Assembly (NCBI GenBank): GCA_002205965.3
Contig: NADL03000688.1
Span: 186,001-250,000 of the forward strand
Origin: Kappaphycus alvarezii
Taxonomy: Eukaryota > Rhodophyta > Florideophyceae > Gigartinales > Solieriaceae
Reading direction: 5' to 3'
Length of the DNA: 64,000 nucleotides
In this document: positions 1-8,972 of the stretch, one piece after another
How positions within the stretch are numbered: position 1 is the first letter of the stretch
Layout of the letters: each line of letters starts with the position of its first letter
The notes under the pieces: model-generated
The model's database searches: none
What the model was told of the DNA's origin: nothing
Seen by the model: only the letters and a program-made list of their open reading frames with translations
Made by a program: the position numbers and the translations under genes

Positions 1-614
1 ACCATTGGAGGATCACTTCTCTCTGTATTCATCAATGAGCACATTTGACACTGCATCCCAAGTGGCTTTAGCTTCGTCCGTTCTTTTAATCGCAGCCTCT
101 GTGGCTTCATACTCGTCACAGTCTTCGATTGATGACAGCAGAATTGACACTTGCATGAGCTCATTACTTTTCTGACCAGCATTTTCGAGTTTAGTAAAGC
201 CTACCTCCAACTCAGCAATATGGTCTGAGATAGCTTCTCTAGTTTCCAGTTTCCTGGAAAACACTTCATCCAACAAGCTTAGCTTATTGCTTGTTTTTTA
301 CCCGGCATGTCTTGCCCACAGTCTCGTCCACATTTCTAGGGGGTCTTTTGAGTACTTTTGTACCGCTTTTAAAGGCTTGTCCCCCAGGGCGAGCGCCCTC
401 AGTGCGATAGCTAACTTCCTTTTCTTATTTTGCTCTGCTAGTGCGACGTCTTTATCGTCATCGGGTACAGTTTCAGTTCCATCTAGGATTCCCACGCAGT
501 CCCGGTTCTTAAATACAGCCTCCATTCTCAAGCGCCATAGGTGAAAGCTCTCCTCGGGTTTGTCATTAAACTTGGTAATCTTCTCCTCCTTGGTGTCAGC
601 CGTGTTGATGATTT
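1..614 (-). pseudogene. Copia-type Gag fragment, broken by one stop
   Basis: One minus-strand frame runs from about 614 to beyond the left edge. It has the FHLWRLRMEA motif typical of the N-terminal Gag domain of Ty1/copia elements (UBN2/DUF4219 type), then a helical, charged region with DPLEMWTRLW. A single in-frame TAA at 298-300 separates two stretches that otherwise read on in the same frame, so this looks like one Gag with one nonsense change. No ATG precedes the conserved start; two in-frame stops lie just upstream, next to the primer-binding site. The family call rests on motif recognition only. Protease and pol would lie to the left, outside the window. Confidence 0.65.
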
Positions 615-615
615 T

Positions 616-630
616 CTAGCGATGCTACCA
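616..630 (-). other. Putative primer-binding site of the left-edge Copia element
   Basis: On the minus strand the sequence is TGGTAGCATCGCTAG, starting with the TGG expected opposite a tRNA CCA end, directly upstream of the Gag frame. Element A has TGGTAGCATCTGCTGG immediately after its 5' LTR at 19016, so the two elements probably use the same or a related primer tRNA. I cannot name that tRNA. Confidence 0.5.
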
Positions 631-631
631 C

Positions 632-999
632 TGTTGGAGTTTTTTTCAGTGGTAGACTGGGATCATTTGGTAAAAAGGGTGAATGTGTGGAGTTTGTAAG
701 ATGTTCTTTGGTTTTGCTCGTCGCTGCGATGATCAGTGCAGTCTTTTGCTTTTTACAATGACTAGGACAGTACTTATACTAGTGAGAACAGCATATGACG
801 TAGTCACAATCAGAGATACAGAGTTACGCTTAGGACGTACAGTTTGATGACTTCATACTCAAAGGTCGTCAGAGACCTGATTCATTTCTAGACGATAGAT
901 GTACGGGCGGACGGAGCGGATAGATGCTAGCTTTGATGTAATGATAAGCACGGACGGATACGGATTTTCACAAGCTGAGATCTTCATCCATCAAACACA
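632..999 (-). repeat. Candidate 5' LTR of the left-edge Copia element
   Basis: The plus strand opens with TGTTGGAG at 632, next to the primer site, and a possible outer end ATCAAACA lies near 999. Read on the minus strand this gives a TG...CA unit of about 370 bp followed by primer site and Gag, the normal order. No second copy is in the window, so the outer boundary is a guess. Confidence 0.35.
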
Positions 1000-2340
1000 T
1001 TAATTATTGCTAATGATTTTACTGCTACTGTCAATATATAATCTATAGCTTCAAATTAAATTCGTTTATGCTTATAATGATGACGATAAGAAAGCTCTTC
1101 AGCCTTGTGATGAAGGTACAGCTGCTGGGAGTTTGATTTAAGCGTGTGAAAAATTGAATCTGTAGAAATAAAATGAAACATCAAATCCACCTTCCTGGCA
1201 TTGATGTAAATTGATGAATAAAATGGAAAGCTCAGCGATGATGGCCGTAAAAGTTTGTTCGAAATTCACTACGTCCAATCATCACTTCTAAATTCTTTAG
1301 AGTATAAATGAATCTGCCAGTAATCACTCAGTTTCTGGTGTAATAAAAAGGAGTAATGACTCAGGTTCACTGTAAGCTTGGGCATTAACAAAAAAAATGT
1401 ACCGAATAGTAACCTTTTCATATAATCCAAAATGGTCACATTTTCCTCTGTAAAGCGTCGTTAAATACCAACAAAATGAGATGGTTTAAAGTAATTTGTA
1501 ACGGTGTAAAGCATACTCTTCAACACATTGATACTGACAATGAGTAGGCGACTACAAGTTATTTTCTCCGTAATCATTTTTCTCTCCACATCTTACGCTC
1601 ATTTTTCGCTTCCACAAACTATATTAGGATTACTTTCGAGTTTTAGTTGAATAGTATTGTTTTATATTGTCTGGTAACCTGTGTATAATGGTAAAAATGA
1701 CGCAAGGTGTTTTGAAGGGCGGGATAGGTAGTTTGGTTGTGGGAATGGACAAGAAAGAAGTATATAAGTGCCGGTAGAAATATATTTAGTCGAAAATTAC
1801 GATACTTTGGAGGAAAAAGGCGGTCAATGTTTAAATTATAGTCGGTTTGTGGGATATTTTGTCCTTTAGCGCTTGAAACGTGAACAATATATCGACATCT
1901 CTGTAATAACCATAGATTTAGAAACAAAATTTGTCCTCATATAGTTATACGTTTATTTAGAAACAACCTAAAAGGGAGAGACGCAAACTAGTCTTATCTT
2001 TGTCTCTATAAAACTAATCCAGATAAATCTTTCTTACTATGTCTATGCTTTCTAATATTCTGGAAATAGGCCAAGTTTTGGTAATAGTGGTAAGAAGAGG
2101 TAGTAGTCTTTCTAAAGAGGCAATTTTGAACACAGCGGTAAACAATAAAGATTTAGTTGGAACATATCTTTGCCCGTCAGTCTTGTACTTCTGTAGCCAG
2201 CGGAAATGGACGAAAATTGAGGTTTCATGCCGGCTTAAATTCTGTGTTGCGGTTCTATAACACTAATTCAAACTAAATTTGTATCATTAGATTCAAATGC
2301 AAACATGATTCGTAAAAATTAGTATTTATGTTGTATTCCG
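1000..2340. other. A+T-rich stretch, no gene seen
   Basis: The only open frames are short, lack recognisable motifs and have amino-acid use typical of A+T-rich noncoding DNA. I see nothing here that I can support. Confidence 0.5.
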
Positions 2341-2468
2341 TACGGGGTTAGTTTCTGACTGTAATGTCATTTTTAAGTTGGTGCAGTTTGTAAGACTGTG
2401 AGGATTACCAAGCTGAAAGTTGTCTCGTGAGCTTTTATTCTTGGGGCCGATGGCCGTGCGCCGACGGC

Positions 2469-3114
2469 TCCAGTGTGAGTGTGGCACTCGTGTAAGGTCG
2501 GAAGTTGACCTGCGCCTACATCTTTCCAGCCGAAAACACCGGAGGAACCTGGCGTACGGGAACAACGAGAAATCCTGAATCTCATCTCTGCTTTGAATTG
2601 AGTACAGCCCCGAAACATTGAACTAGCGTAGAAACACTGAACCTATTGAATTATTTAGAGAGAAAAGAACAAAAAAAGAACAAAACCCAAAAAAACACTT
2701 TTACAGTACACTGAAACCTATCCCTTCAGCACCGTGCAAAATTCGGTGCCATTATGGTACTCTTGTGGAGGGTCGAACTCCAGACCTCCGGTACCGATGG
2801 TACTCTTGTGGAGGGTCGAACTCCAGACCTCCGGCACCGAATTTTGCACGGTGCTGAAGGGATAGGTTGCAGTGTACTGTAAAAGTGTTTTTTTGGGGTT
2901 TTGTTCTTTTTTTGTTCTTTTCTCTCTAAATAATTCAATAGGTTCAGTGTTTCTACGCTAGTTCAATGTTTCGGGGCTGTACTCAATTCAAATCAGAGAT
3001 GAGATTCAGGATTTCTCGTTGTTCCCGTACGCCAGGTTCCTCCGGTGTTTTCGGCTGGAAAGATGTAGGCGCAGGTCAACTTCCGACCTTACACGAGTGC
3101 CACACTCACACTGG
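2469..3114. repeat. Large near-perfect palindrome, possibly two LTRs head to head
   Basis: The arms are about 2469-2749 and 2836-3114, each about 280 bp, and differ by only a few bases by eye (for example one substitution near 2585 and one extra C near 2892). The centre holds two tandem copies of a tRNA-like 43-bp unit. Read outward from the centre, each arm looks like an LTR: it begins TGTGAGTG near the outer edge, and the left arm ends GGTGCCA three bases before TGGTACTC, a primer-binding-site start. The right arm abuts a zinc-finger ORF that ends inside it. Alternatives are a foldback transposon or an inverted duplication of an LTR-primer-site junction. The palindrome is directly visible; the LTR reading is inference. 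Confidence 0.7.
2756..2841 (-). repeat. Two tandem 43-bp units matching a tRNA 3' half with CCA
   Basis: Units start at 2756 and 2799. On the minus strand each unit reads as the 3' part of a tRNA: a five-base variable region AGGTC, a perfect T arm (TGGAG, loop TTCGACC, CTCCA), a seven-base acceptor strand CAAGAGT, then ACCA. The complement of the last 18 bases, TGGTACTCTTGTGGAGGG, is exactly the primer site of element C at 37531-37548. There is no A-box or 5' half, so this is not a tRNA gene. It looks like reverse-transcribed primer tRNA, copied well beyond the usual 18 bases. Confidence 0.7.
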
Positions 3115-3850
3115 AGGCGTTTGGTCCAGACAGAGGATCGGAGGGGTTGGTGTGACGAATTACAGCGTTGAGGTGCTTGGGACCGGCTTTGTGGGCCTCA
3201 AACTGGTCTTTGCTCGGCGTTCGGAAGTTGCACACCTCGCAGTGGTGGCTCGCTACCTTCTCCATCCTTCTGGCCTTCTTTCTCTCCTTGTCCTGGCTAA
3301 CCTTGAGTGCCGTTAAACAGGCGCGACCGACGTTGACCGTGGATTGTCCGGCAGTGGGATTGGGGGCGCGCGGCTTGTGGGCAATTTGTCGTGCCAGCGG
3401 GAGTTTACCTTCCCTCCTTCTACCAGCGACTGCCCTTTCCTGTCCATGCGCCGAAGCCGCTCCCAGTACAAAGATGTCCGTTGGTGTTGCTTTTCTAGGT
3501 ACCGTTGGGAGTTTTCCCGTCCTAACTTTCGGACTTTTCGGCTGCCGACTAACCCTGGATTCGCCTACAAATTCTACCTCCTTTTCGGTGTCCTCTTCGC
3601 TACCCTCTTCCGCCTCGTCGTCTATGAACCTGCTTCTCGGGTAAACAGACTCCCTCGATGTTTGGGAGTCTGTTTCCAACCGATTGCTCCTAACCTCGGG
3701 CTCGTTCTGTCCCTTTCCGATGACGGAGTCGATAATTTTGTCAATTTCCTCCGACGACCCGCTGGGTGTTGGCGAGGTCTGTTCTCCTGCGGAGAAGCTG
3801 TTAGGGTGGGTGTGACGACGGGCGGAACCGGCGGAGTTGCCTTCCTGCAT
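3089..3850 (-). CDS. ORF with a U1/matrin-like C2H2 zinc finger
   Basis: A 253-residue open frame. Most of it is low-complexity and charged: a Ser/Pro/Thr-rich N-terminus, an acidic stretch around residues 80-95 and basic patches. Near the C-terminus (about residues 205-230) is CEVCNFRTPSKDQFEAHKAG followed by PKH, giving Cys-x2-Cys-x13-His-x5-His, the spacing of U1/matrin-type fingers that bind double-stranded nucleic acid. The last residues fall inside the right arm of the adjacent palindrome, so the ORF and the palindrome may belong to one mobile element. Longer-than-chance frames on the opposite strand are shadows. It could be a host gene or an element Gag-like protein; I cannot decide. 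Confidence 0.5.
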   Translation of the reverse strand: MQEGNSAGSARRHTHPNSFSAGEQTSPTPSGSSEEIDKIIDSVIGKGQNEPEVRSNRLETDSQTSRESVYPRSRFIDDEAEEGSEEDTEKEVEFVGESRVSRQPKSPKVRTGKLPTVPRKATPTDIFVLGAASAHGQERAVAGRRREGKLPLARQIAHKPRAPNPTAGQSTVNVGRACLTALKVSQDKERKKARRMEKVASHHCEVCNFRTPSKDQFEAHKAGPKHLNAVIRHTNPSDPLSGPNASSVSVALV

Positions 3851-4377
3851 TAACCCACTACTTCCCTCCTCTTTACCTCTTTTCCACCTCTTTACCTTAC
3901 CACCTCTTTATGCCACTAGGGCGAAGCTTCCCCAGCAGTTCCTTGTTTACCTGTGCACACGAAGTGCTCCGCCCCTGTAGCGAGGAAGTTTAGGTAGACT
4001 AAACTCTCAGGTATCGCCGAACGACGCCCTTGCATACACACAAGCAACGCCGCCCGACGAGGGACACTGAGCGGGGTTTGAGGGCCGGTTAGTAGTGCAC
4101 AGAGGGAGAGGAAAGGGGGGGGCAGGTTGAGTTGGTTGCTTTCTCGGTTGCAGGATTTTTTTCTTGTTGGTGCTTGTTGGTGTCGAGGGTCTGCCCGACC
4201 GCCAGAACCAGGGTTTATATAGACAGCGAAAAATTTTCAATTCTTCGCTAGACAGTACTGAAATCATAAAATTGCAATAAAAATCAACTCCTACAGTACT
4301 AAAATCCCCTATTTTGTCTTTTCAGGTGACTAGGACGAAGTGAGATTTTGCTGGAAGGGGAGTTTGGTCTTCTGGTG

Positions 4378-4448
4378 GTTACGGACGGTTCCACCTTCCG
4401 TGACGTTCCAATTTGTTACGGAAGGTTCCAACCGTCCGTAACGTTCCA
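4378..4448. repeat. Imperfect inverted repeat
   Basis: GTTACGGACGGTT followed by CCTTCCGT near 4379-4400 pairs with ACGGAAGG and AACCGTCCGTAAC near 4419-4440. Together they form a hairpin-like structure with stems of about 25 bp and a short spacer. It lies about 310 bp upstream of the zinc-transporter ATG. No function is evident. Confidence 0.55.
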
Positions 4449-4549
4449 TTTTTCCGCTATCCCTTTCCATCAGAATTCTTGTAGAATTGTACGGTAATTT
4501 ATGGTAAATTACGACACAAGCTCAACCCGTACCCAAAAGCCCACAGAAC

Positions 4550-4615
4550 CTACTGTACTGTAATGCACTGTACTGTACTATACAGTACTGTAAATTCAGA
4601 AATTCAAATACAGTA
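4550..4615. repeat. TACTGTAC/TACAGTAC palindrome cluster upstream of the ZIP gene
   Basis: Several overlapping copies of TACTGTA/TACAGTA occur within about 65 bp, ending about 140 bp before the ATG at 4757. The same words form denser clusters at 7800-8230 and 18065-18250. They could be mobile-element termini or a binding site; nothing here decides between these. Confidence 0.5.
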
Positions 4616-4756
4616 AATCATGTCGATTGATCGATCTTCTGTCCATCGCCGATCGGATCAAAACTGCCAGCTCGCGCAAGTCGAAACTGAAACATCTTTA
4701 CCTCCCCAGCTGGGCGAGAGTAAAACCTACCTATCTAACGAATTGTTGTGCCCGCA

Positions 4757-5823
4757 ATGCTTCCTAGCGCATCCTCCCTTCGAACCCGCTCTTCCCTTCT
4801 GTTCCTCCTCCTCACCATCACCCTCGTCCTTGCCACAGCACGCGATCCTACTTCACACTTGAATTCCCACTCGCACCCGCACTCCCATTCCCATGCCCAC
4901 GCTCACTCTCACTCTCATTCACACTCCCACTCCCACTCCCACTCCCACGGAGGCACCCACCGCGACTCTTCTGAAAACCTCTTCTCTTCGCTACTCAAAA
5001 GCTCTCTCCGTCCTCTCCGCAATCTTCCGCCACGTACTGCCGCGTACACCGCTTCCCTCATCGTCTCCTCCGCCTCTCTTGTAACCCTACTTCTTCTCCC
5101 CATACCCCTTCTCACCCCCGTTCTCCTTCCCTTTGCTGCCGGAGCCTTGCTAGCCGATCTCTTCATTCATCTTCTGCCTCTCATCTTCTCGCACCCTATT
5201 CCCCCACCCACCTGATTCTTCTCATCTCATCAGCATTCTTCTTCCTCTTCGATGCACTCCTTCACAAACTTTCCCCTCACTCCCACTCCCATTCCCATTC
5301 CCATTCCCATTCCCATTCCCATTCCCATTCCAATCTTCCCGCCGCCTACATAAACCTCCTCGCCGACGCACTCCACAATTTTGGCGACGGTCTTTCCATT
5401 GGGATCGCGTTTCTCTCCTCCCCCGCCGCCGGGATTGCCACCACTGTAGCCATCATTCTCCATGAACTACCACAAGAACTCGCCGACTATGCAGTTCTCC
5501 TTCGCGCCGGTTTTTCACGCTCCCAGGCTCTCTTTGCAAACTTTCTCTGCGCACTCACCGCCATCTTGGGTACTTACGTCGCCGTGCAGGCCACCGAACG
5601 CTTGGATAACGCAGATCATTTCATCTTGCCTTTTGCTGCTGCTGCTCTCTTGTACATGACCTTTGCCACTGTCATTCCGGATATCATTCAAGATGTAACT
5701 CGTTCTGATCGTGGTAAGCCATTGTCTTGGGGGTTGCTTGGTCTTAGATTACTTGCTGCACTCCTGAGCGGGGCAACTGGGGTCTATGTTGTTTCCTTGG
5801 TTGAGCAAATGCACGGCCATTAG
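4757..5823 (+). CDS. ZIP-family zinc transporter, KE4/IAR1 (SLC39A7) type, with a frameshift
   Basis: Likely moves Zn2+ (possibly other divalent metals) out of the secretory pathway into the cytosol, as known for ZIP7/IAR1 relatives. ATG 4757 starts a hydrophobic signal-like segment, then a long His-Ser repeat and hydrophobic segments with [13 protein letters not shown]. The frame ends at 5215, but the family continues in another frame from about 5200: LFDALLHKL, a second His-Ser array, then [15 protein letters not shown] and [17 protein letters not shown], the two metal-binding transmembrane motifs of the LIV-1/KE4 group (usual form HELPHELGD), and a final membrane region to TAG 5821-5823. 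No GT exists between 5162 and 5230, so a small intron is unlikely. A one-base loss in the C-rich run near 5200-5213 explains the shift, either real or an assembly error. About 355 residues if joined. Confidence 0.85.
5279..5332 (+). repeat. Six-base CCCATT minisatellite coding His-Ser
   Basis: CCCATT/CCCACT units in tandem, in the open frame of the second half of the zinc transporter, encode a His-Ser array. A related array (CACTCC/CATTCC units, about 4867-4950) codes the N-terminal His-Ser run. His-rich loops of this kind are usual in ZIP proteins and are thought to bind zinc. The repeat is also a natural slippage site. Confidence 0.8.
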
Positions 5824-6125
5824 GAAACTTTTGGTTGGGGAAGGAAGGGGGATAGGGGGTGGAAGTGGTGGGGTGGAGATTGTTTTCTAGAGCGTTGAAT
5901 GAAGAGGTGTGTCTGCTTTGGTCAGAGGAGCATCTTGGATCGACTGGCATGGTACGTGTTGTTGAGAGCGGTGATGCCTGGGTTTGTGTGGTGCTTCCGT
6001 GAGATTCTTCTTGTGTAGAAGCGATACGTGCGTCATATGAATTCAGAACAAGGGAGAGAGAGGAAAAGAGGGGAAAAAGGATTGGACGGGCAAATCGTTG
6101 TAAAATTGAAGAGAGGATGGGCATG

Positions 6126-6401
6126 TCATGTGTGTGCTTCCATTGGAAGGATCACGGGCATTGTGGTTGACAACTTAGAATACCGCGATGGGCGCGGGGG
6201 CGGCAGCAGGAGCTGCCGTCGGGGATAGGTCCTGCCGGATTGTATCCATTCGGTGTTCGTTTGATGATTCACTGTCACGAGAGATTCGGAGCTTGTGCCT
6301 TCGTTGCGCGGGGAACTGGGCGCCGTGGTTGTCAATGGAACCCCAATTAAGGCCATGTAGGTAACACAAAGAATTAGCAACAACCTGCGAAGAGAACCCA
6401 T
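6126..6401 (-). CDS. Small secreted protein, unknown function
   Basis: From ATG 6399-6401 the frame gives 91 residues. It starts MGSLRRLLLILCVTYMALIG, a clear signal-peptide pattern (Arg-Arg then a hydrophobic core), with probable cleavage around residues 20-28. The rest is Thr/Ser/Pro-rich with one run of prolines and no cysteines. The frame extends upstream without a stop, but the internal Met is preferred because it places the signal peptide first. A TATATAT element lies about 190 bp upstream at 6589-6597. The gene faces the zinc transporter tail to tail. I do not recognise the family. Confidence 0.45.
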   Translation of the reverse strand: MGSLRRLLLILCVTYMALIGVPLTTTAPSSPRNEGTSSESLVTVNHQTNTEWIQSGRTYPRRQLLLPPPRPSRYSKLSTTMPVILPMEAHT

Positions 6402-6588
6402 GTTGTGAATGCGGGTAGATGTAGTGTCGGGATGTTGTTGTAACTGGCCATGCTTGATCTGTTGGATTAGTTGAGGACTGTAACGTGGTTGTGGTTTGGT
6501 CCAATGTAAGGTTTGAAGTTTGGTTGTGACTTGTGTTTGAATTGTGGATGGGAGTGAGGAACAGGGAAGATCAGCATGGGCAAGAGGC

Positions 6589-6597
6589 AATATATAC
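6589..6597 (-). promoter_or_regulatory. TATA-like element upstream of the small secreted gene
   Basis: The minus strand reads GGTATATATTGCC here, a good TATA match about 190 bp upstream of ATG 6401. Position and strand suit a core promoter with a fairly long leader. This is inference only. Confidence 0.35.
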
Positions 6598-6599
6598 CG

Positions 6600-7800
6600 C
6601 AGTAGGGAGCAGGTTTGAAGTGACCCATTGAAGGCACGTGTTTATTTCAGAGTATTCCATGATGAGGATCAAAATGTTTCTTTCTGAGGTGGGATCGATG
6701 ATCAAGGTTCGCAAACGCAGTGCGTGACTTTCTGGGTGTTACATCAAAATCACAGATTGCCACTGCAGCGCACTGCGGGTGAAGCTTTCTAGGGGGAAAG
6801 AATAGGTGCGAGGATATGGGAAATATGAATGCAACGTGCAGTAACCAACATACACGCGAAGGAATTGGGTATTGCGGGTGTGTACTATTTGCGATATCGA
6901 TGAGCGCATGTTCTGCACTCATTTGCAAGTTTGCACAAATGGTGACATGCAGTGCTGGTAATCTGTTGCGCTCTGTCACGATCAGGTATTACAAAATGGG
7001 CAGGGGTGCATGCAAATTGTAATGTATTGTACTGTGGTAGAGACTGGGTTATAGATACCACAAGTGCATTGTCTGAATTCAGGTGGGATTGGTGTTGCAC
7101 GGAGATGAATTCTTGTGGCAAGGATAGGACGAGGAAGACTTTGTGTGTGATGGCATGAGCGGTTGGAAGTATGTGTCAGTTATTGACGGGGTATCTATTG
7201 TTGCCACAGCTCTTGATGGAGTGATTTTGGGAAAGAGGGAGAAACTTGACAGTGCGGGCGAGAAATGTGTCAAGAATGGGAAGGGCTTCAGGTTTCTGGT
7301 GCATATGTCGCCTGAGTAGTAAAAATGCGGTGGGCGGGTCAGTCTCGTGTACATGGAAGCAATCGTTAGTAACAGGGTGAGTTCTACAGGGAGGCAGTAT
7401 GTATGGTAAATTAGGAGACGAGGTGTGCACCTAGCATTGGTTTGAAAGTGCGGGAAGAATGGGGGTGAGCGAGACAGGCGGTAAGAGTGCAGATGGGAGT
7501 CTCGAATTGGGCGAGTGTGTTGTTCCAAAGGTGGGGGATGGGGATGACAACGGTGGAGATTGCAGTGATGCAAATTCTAAGGGCCGATTTGACTAGGCCA
7601 TCGAAGGTGCAGAGCCTGGAGGTTGTACGATTTGTATGATTCGTGAAACCGCCTCCGACGGAAGAAAATGAAACAGTCGCATGGGTGGGCGGGAGGCGCC
7701 TGGAACATGTTGATGAAGGTATTGTATTGTAGCAGAACCCGAGGTCCTGTGTAGTGCGGGCTTGTCTTCAAACAATAAAGCGTCATTCTTCTTTCTTCTT
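6600..7800. other. No recognisable gene
   Basis: Open frames on both strands are short and show no motif, signal peptide or family pattern that I can support. Confidence 0.4.
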
Positions 7801-8235
7801 TGTATTGTACTGTACTGTACAGTTAAGCACTGCGATCAGAGCAGTGTCTCTGTGTGTACAGGACAGTACTGTACTGTTGACGAAACAAGGGAGTTTCTAT
7901 GTACTGTACTGTACACAGTACAGTGCTGTACAATATTGGGAAACTCATACTGCAATGCCCTATCAATGTAATACACAGTACAGTACAGTACAATACCGTT
8001 GCTGACGGCCCCTACTGTAGCAGTCACTTTTCAATAAAGAGACTGTACTGTACTTTACTGTACGGTACGAGTAGTAGTGTTCAATATTTCGAAAAGTCTC
8101 GAGATTGCCAGAAAGTGCCACCTCAAAGCCTTTAGGCTTAAGGTAAAATTCTACCTTTATTTGTCATACTTGGTGTGGATACTGTACAGTACACTACTAC
8201 TCGGTACAGTACAGTACAGTTCTGTACCGCACACG
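7800..8235. repeat. Dense TACTGTAC/TACAGTAC palindrome cluster
   Basis: At least six blocks of overlapping TGTACTGTAC or GTACAGTAC lie in about 430 bp: near 7806-7822, 7859-7880, 7898-7930, 7972-7994, 8043-8067 and 8179-8224. Because GTAC is self-complementary, each block is a short palindrome. Two blocks are also arms of a longer foldback (separate entry). Confidence 0.75.
8041..8224. mobile_element. Foldback/MITE-like unit of about 180 bp
   Basis: The left arm at about 8043-8080 has CTGTACTGTAC, then GGTACGAGTAGTAGTG. The right arm at about 8179-8222 reads CACTACTACTCGGTAC, then AGTACAGTACAG. The arms are inverted copies separated by about 100 bp. Size and structure suit a non-autonomous inverted-repeat element, but I cannot define a target duplication. 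Confidence 0.5.
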
Positions 8236-8299
8236 TTACCTCTGCGATCAAGTCCTCAGGCAGCCAAGGTACCGTAGTGTACAACTGCGACCGCTGAAA

Positions 8300-8970
8300 C
8301 CAAATCCTCTACCTCAAATACGGAAACGCTTCAATTTCGTAATGCATATTTCTAATGCCTATTGCAATGCACATTCAACTTCAATAGACCGTGAGGTGCC
8401 CGGGCAGCGCCCATTCTGCAGCCTACTGATATAAATTCCATTCGCTAGCAACTGAAAAAAAAGCCGATCTGAGCATGTTATCGACGACGTATTCAAGCAT
8501 GTGTTCAAAGGACATTGCGTTTGTGAGATACCCAGTGGCCTGATATCTGCGAAACGTACAGCAATACAATTATTCTCACAACAATGTTTCAGGTCATGTT
8601 TAGAACCCTTCCCAGTTCCGAAACAACAGAAAAAAAAGAAACTTGCTCTACTTCTGGTACGATTTTGTAAATGTCCAAAACTTCCTTTTACTATCCACCC
8701 TCCGGTAAGAATCCTCACACTGCACAGCAGGTGGGGAATTCTTGCCCTTCATTTGGATACTGTCGCAAGTTACCGTTCACTGCTGTACTGTATTGATATG
8801 ATTTGACTTGTCACGGCTTATGACGCTCACAACAAGCAACTTAATCCTGAGACAACTCATATATGCATGGTTTGAATTCCCCCTCCATCCCCTCTAGCCT
8901 CTCTTCAATTTGTCTCTATATTTTGGTACTAGTCTAAACAAACAGGGTAAAGGTATCGTATGATCCAGTT
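8300..8970. other. No recognisable gene
   Basis: A 119-codon minus-strand frame (8359-8718) lacks recognisable features, and its opposite strand is equally open. I see nothing supportable. Confidence 0.35.
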
Positions 8971-8972
8971 TC

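Noticed and set aside
2756..2841. tRNA gene
   Set aside because: T arm, acceptor and CCA are present, but there is no 5' half, no A-box and no anticodon stem-loop. Genomic CCA also argues for a reverse-transcribed copy.
3168..3853. Two long plus-strand ORFs (158 and 169 codons)
   Set aside because: They lie antisense to the zinc-finger ORF and show only low-complexity translations; the minus frame is longer and has a clear C2H2 finger.
4893..5463. Several His/Ser, Thr/Pro and Gly/Met repeat ORFs around the ZIP gene
   Set aside because: They are alternate-frame and antisense readings of the six-base minisatellites in the zinc transporter.
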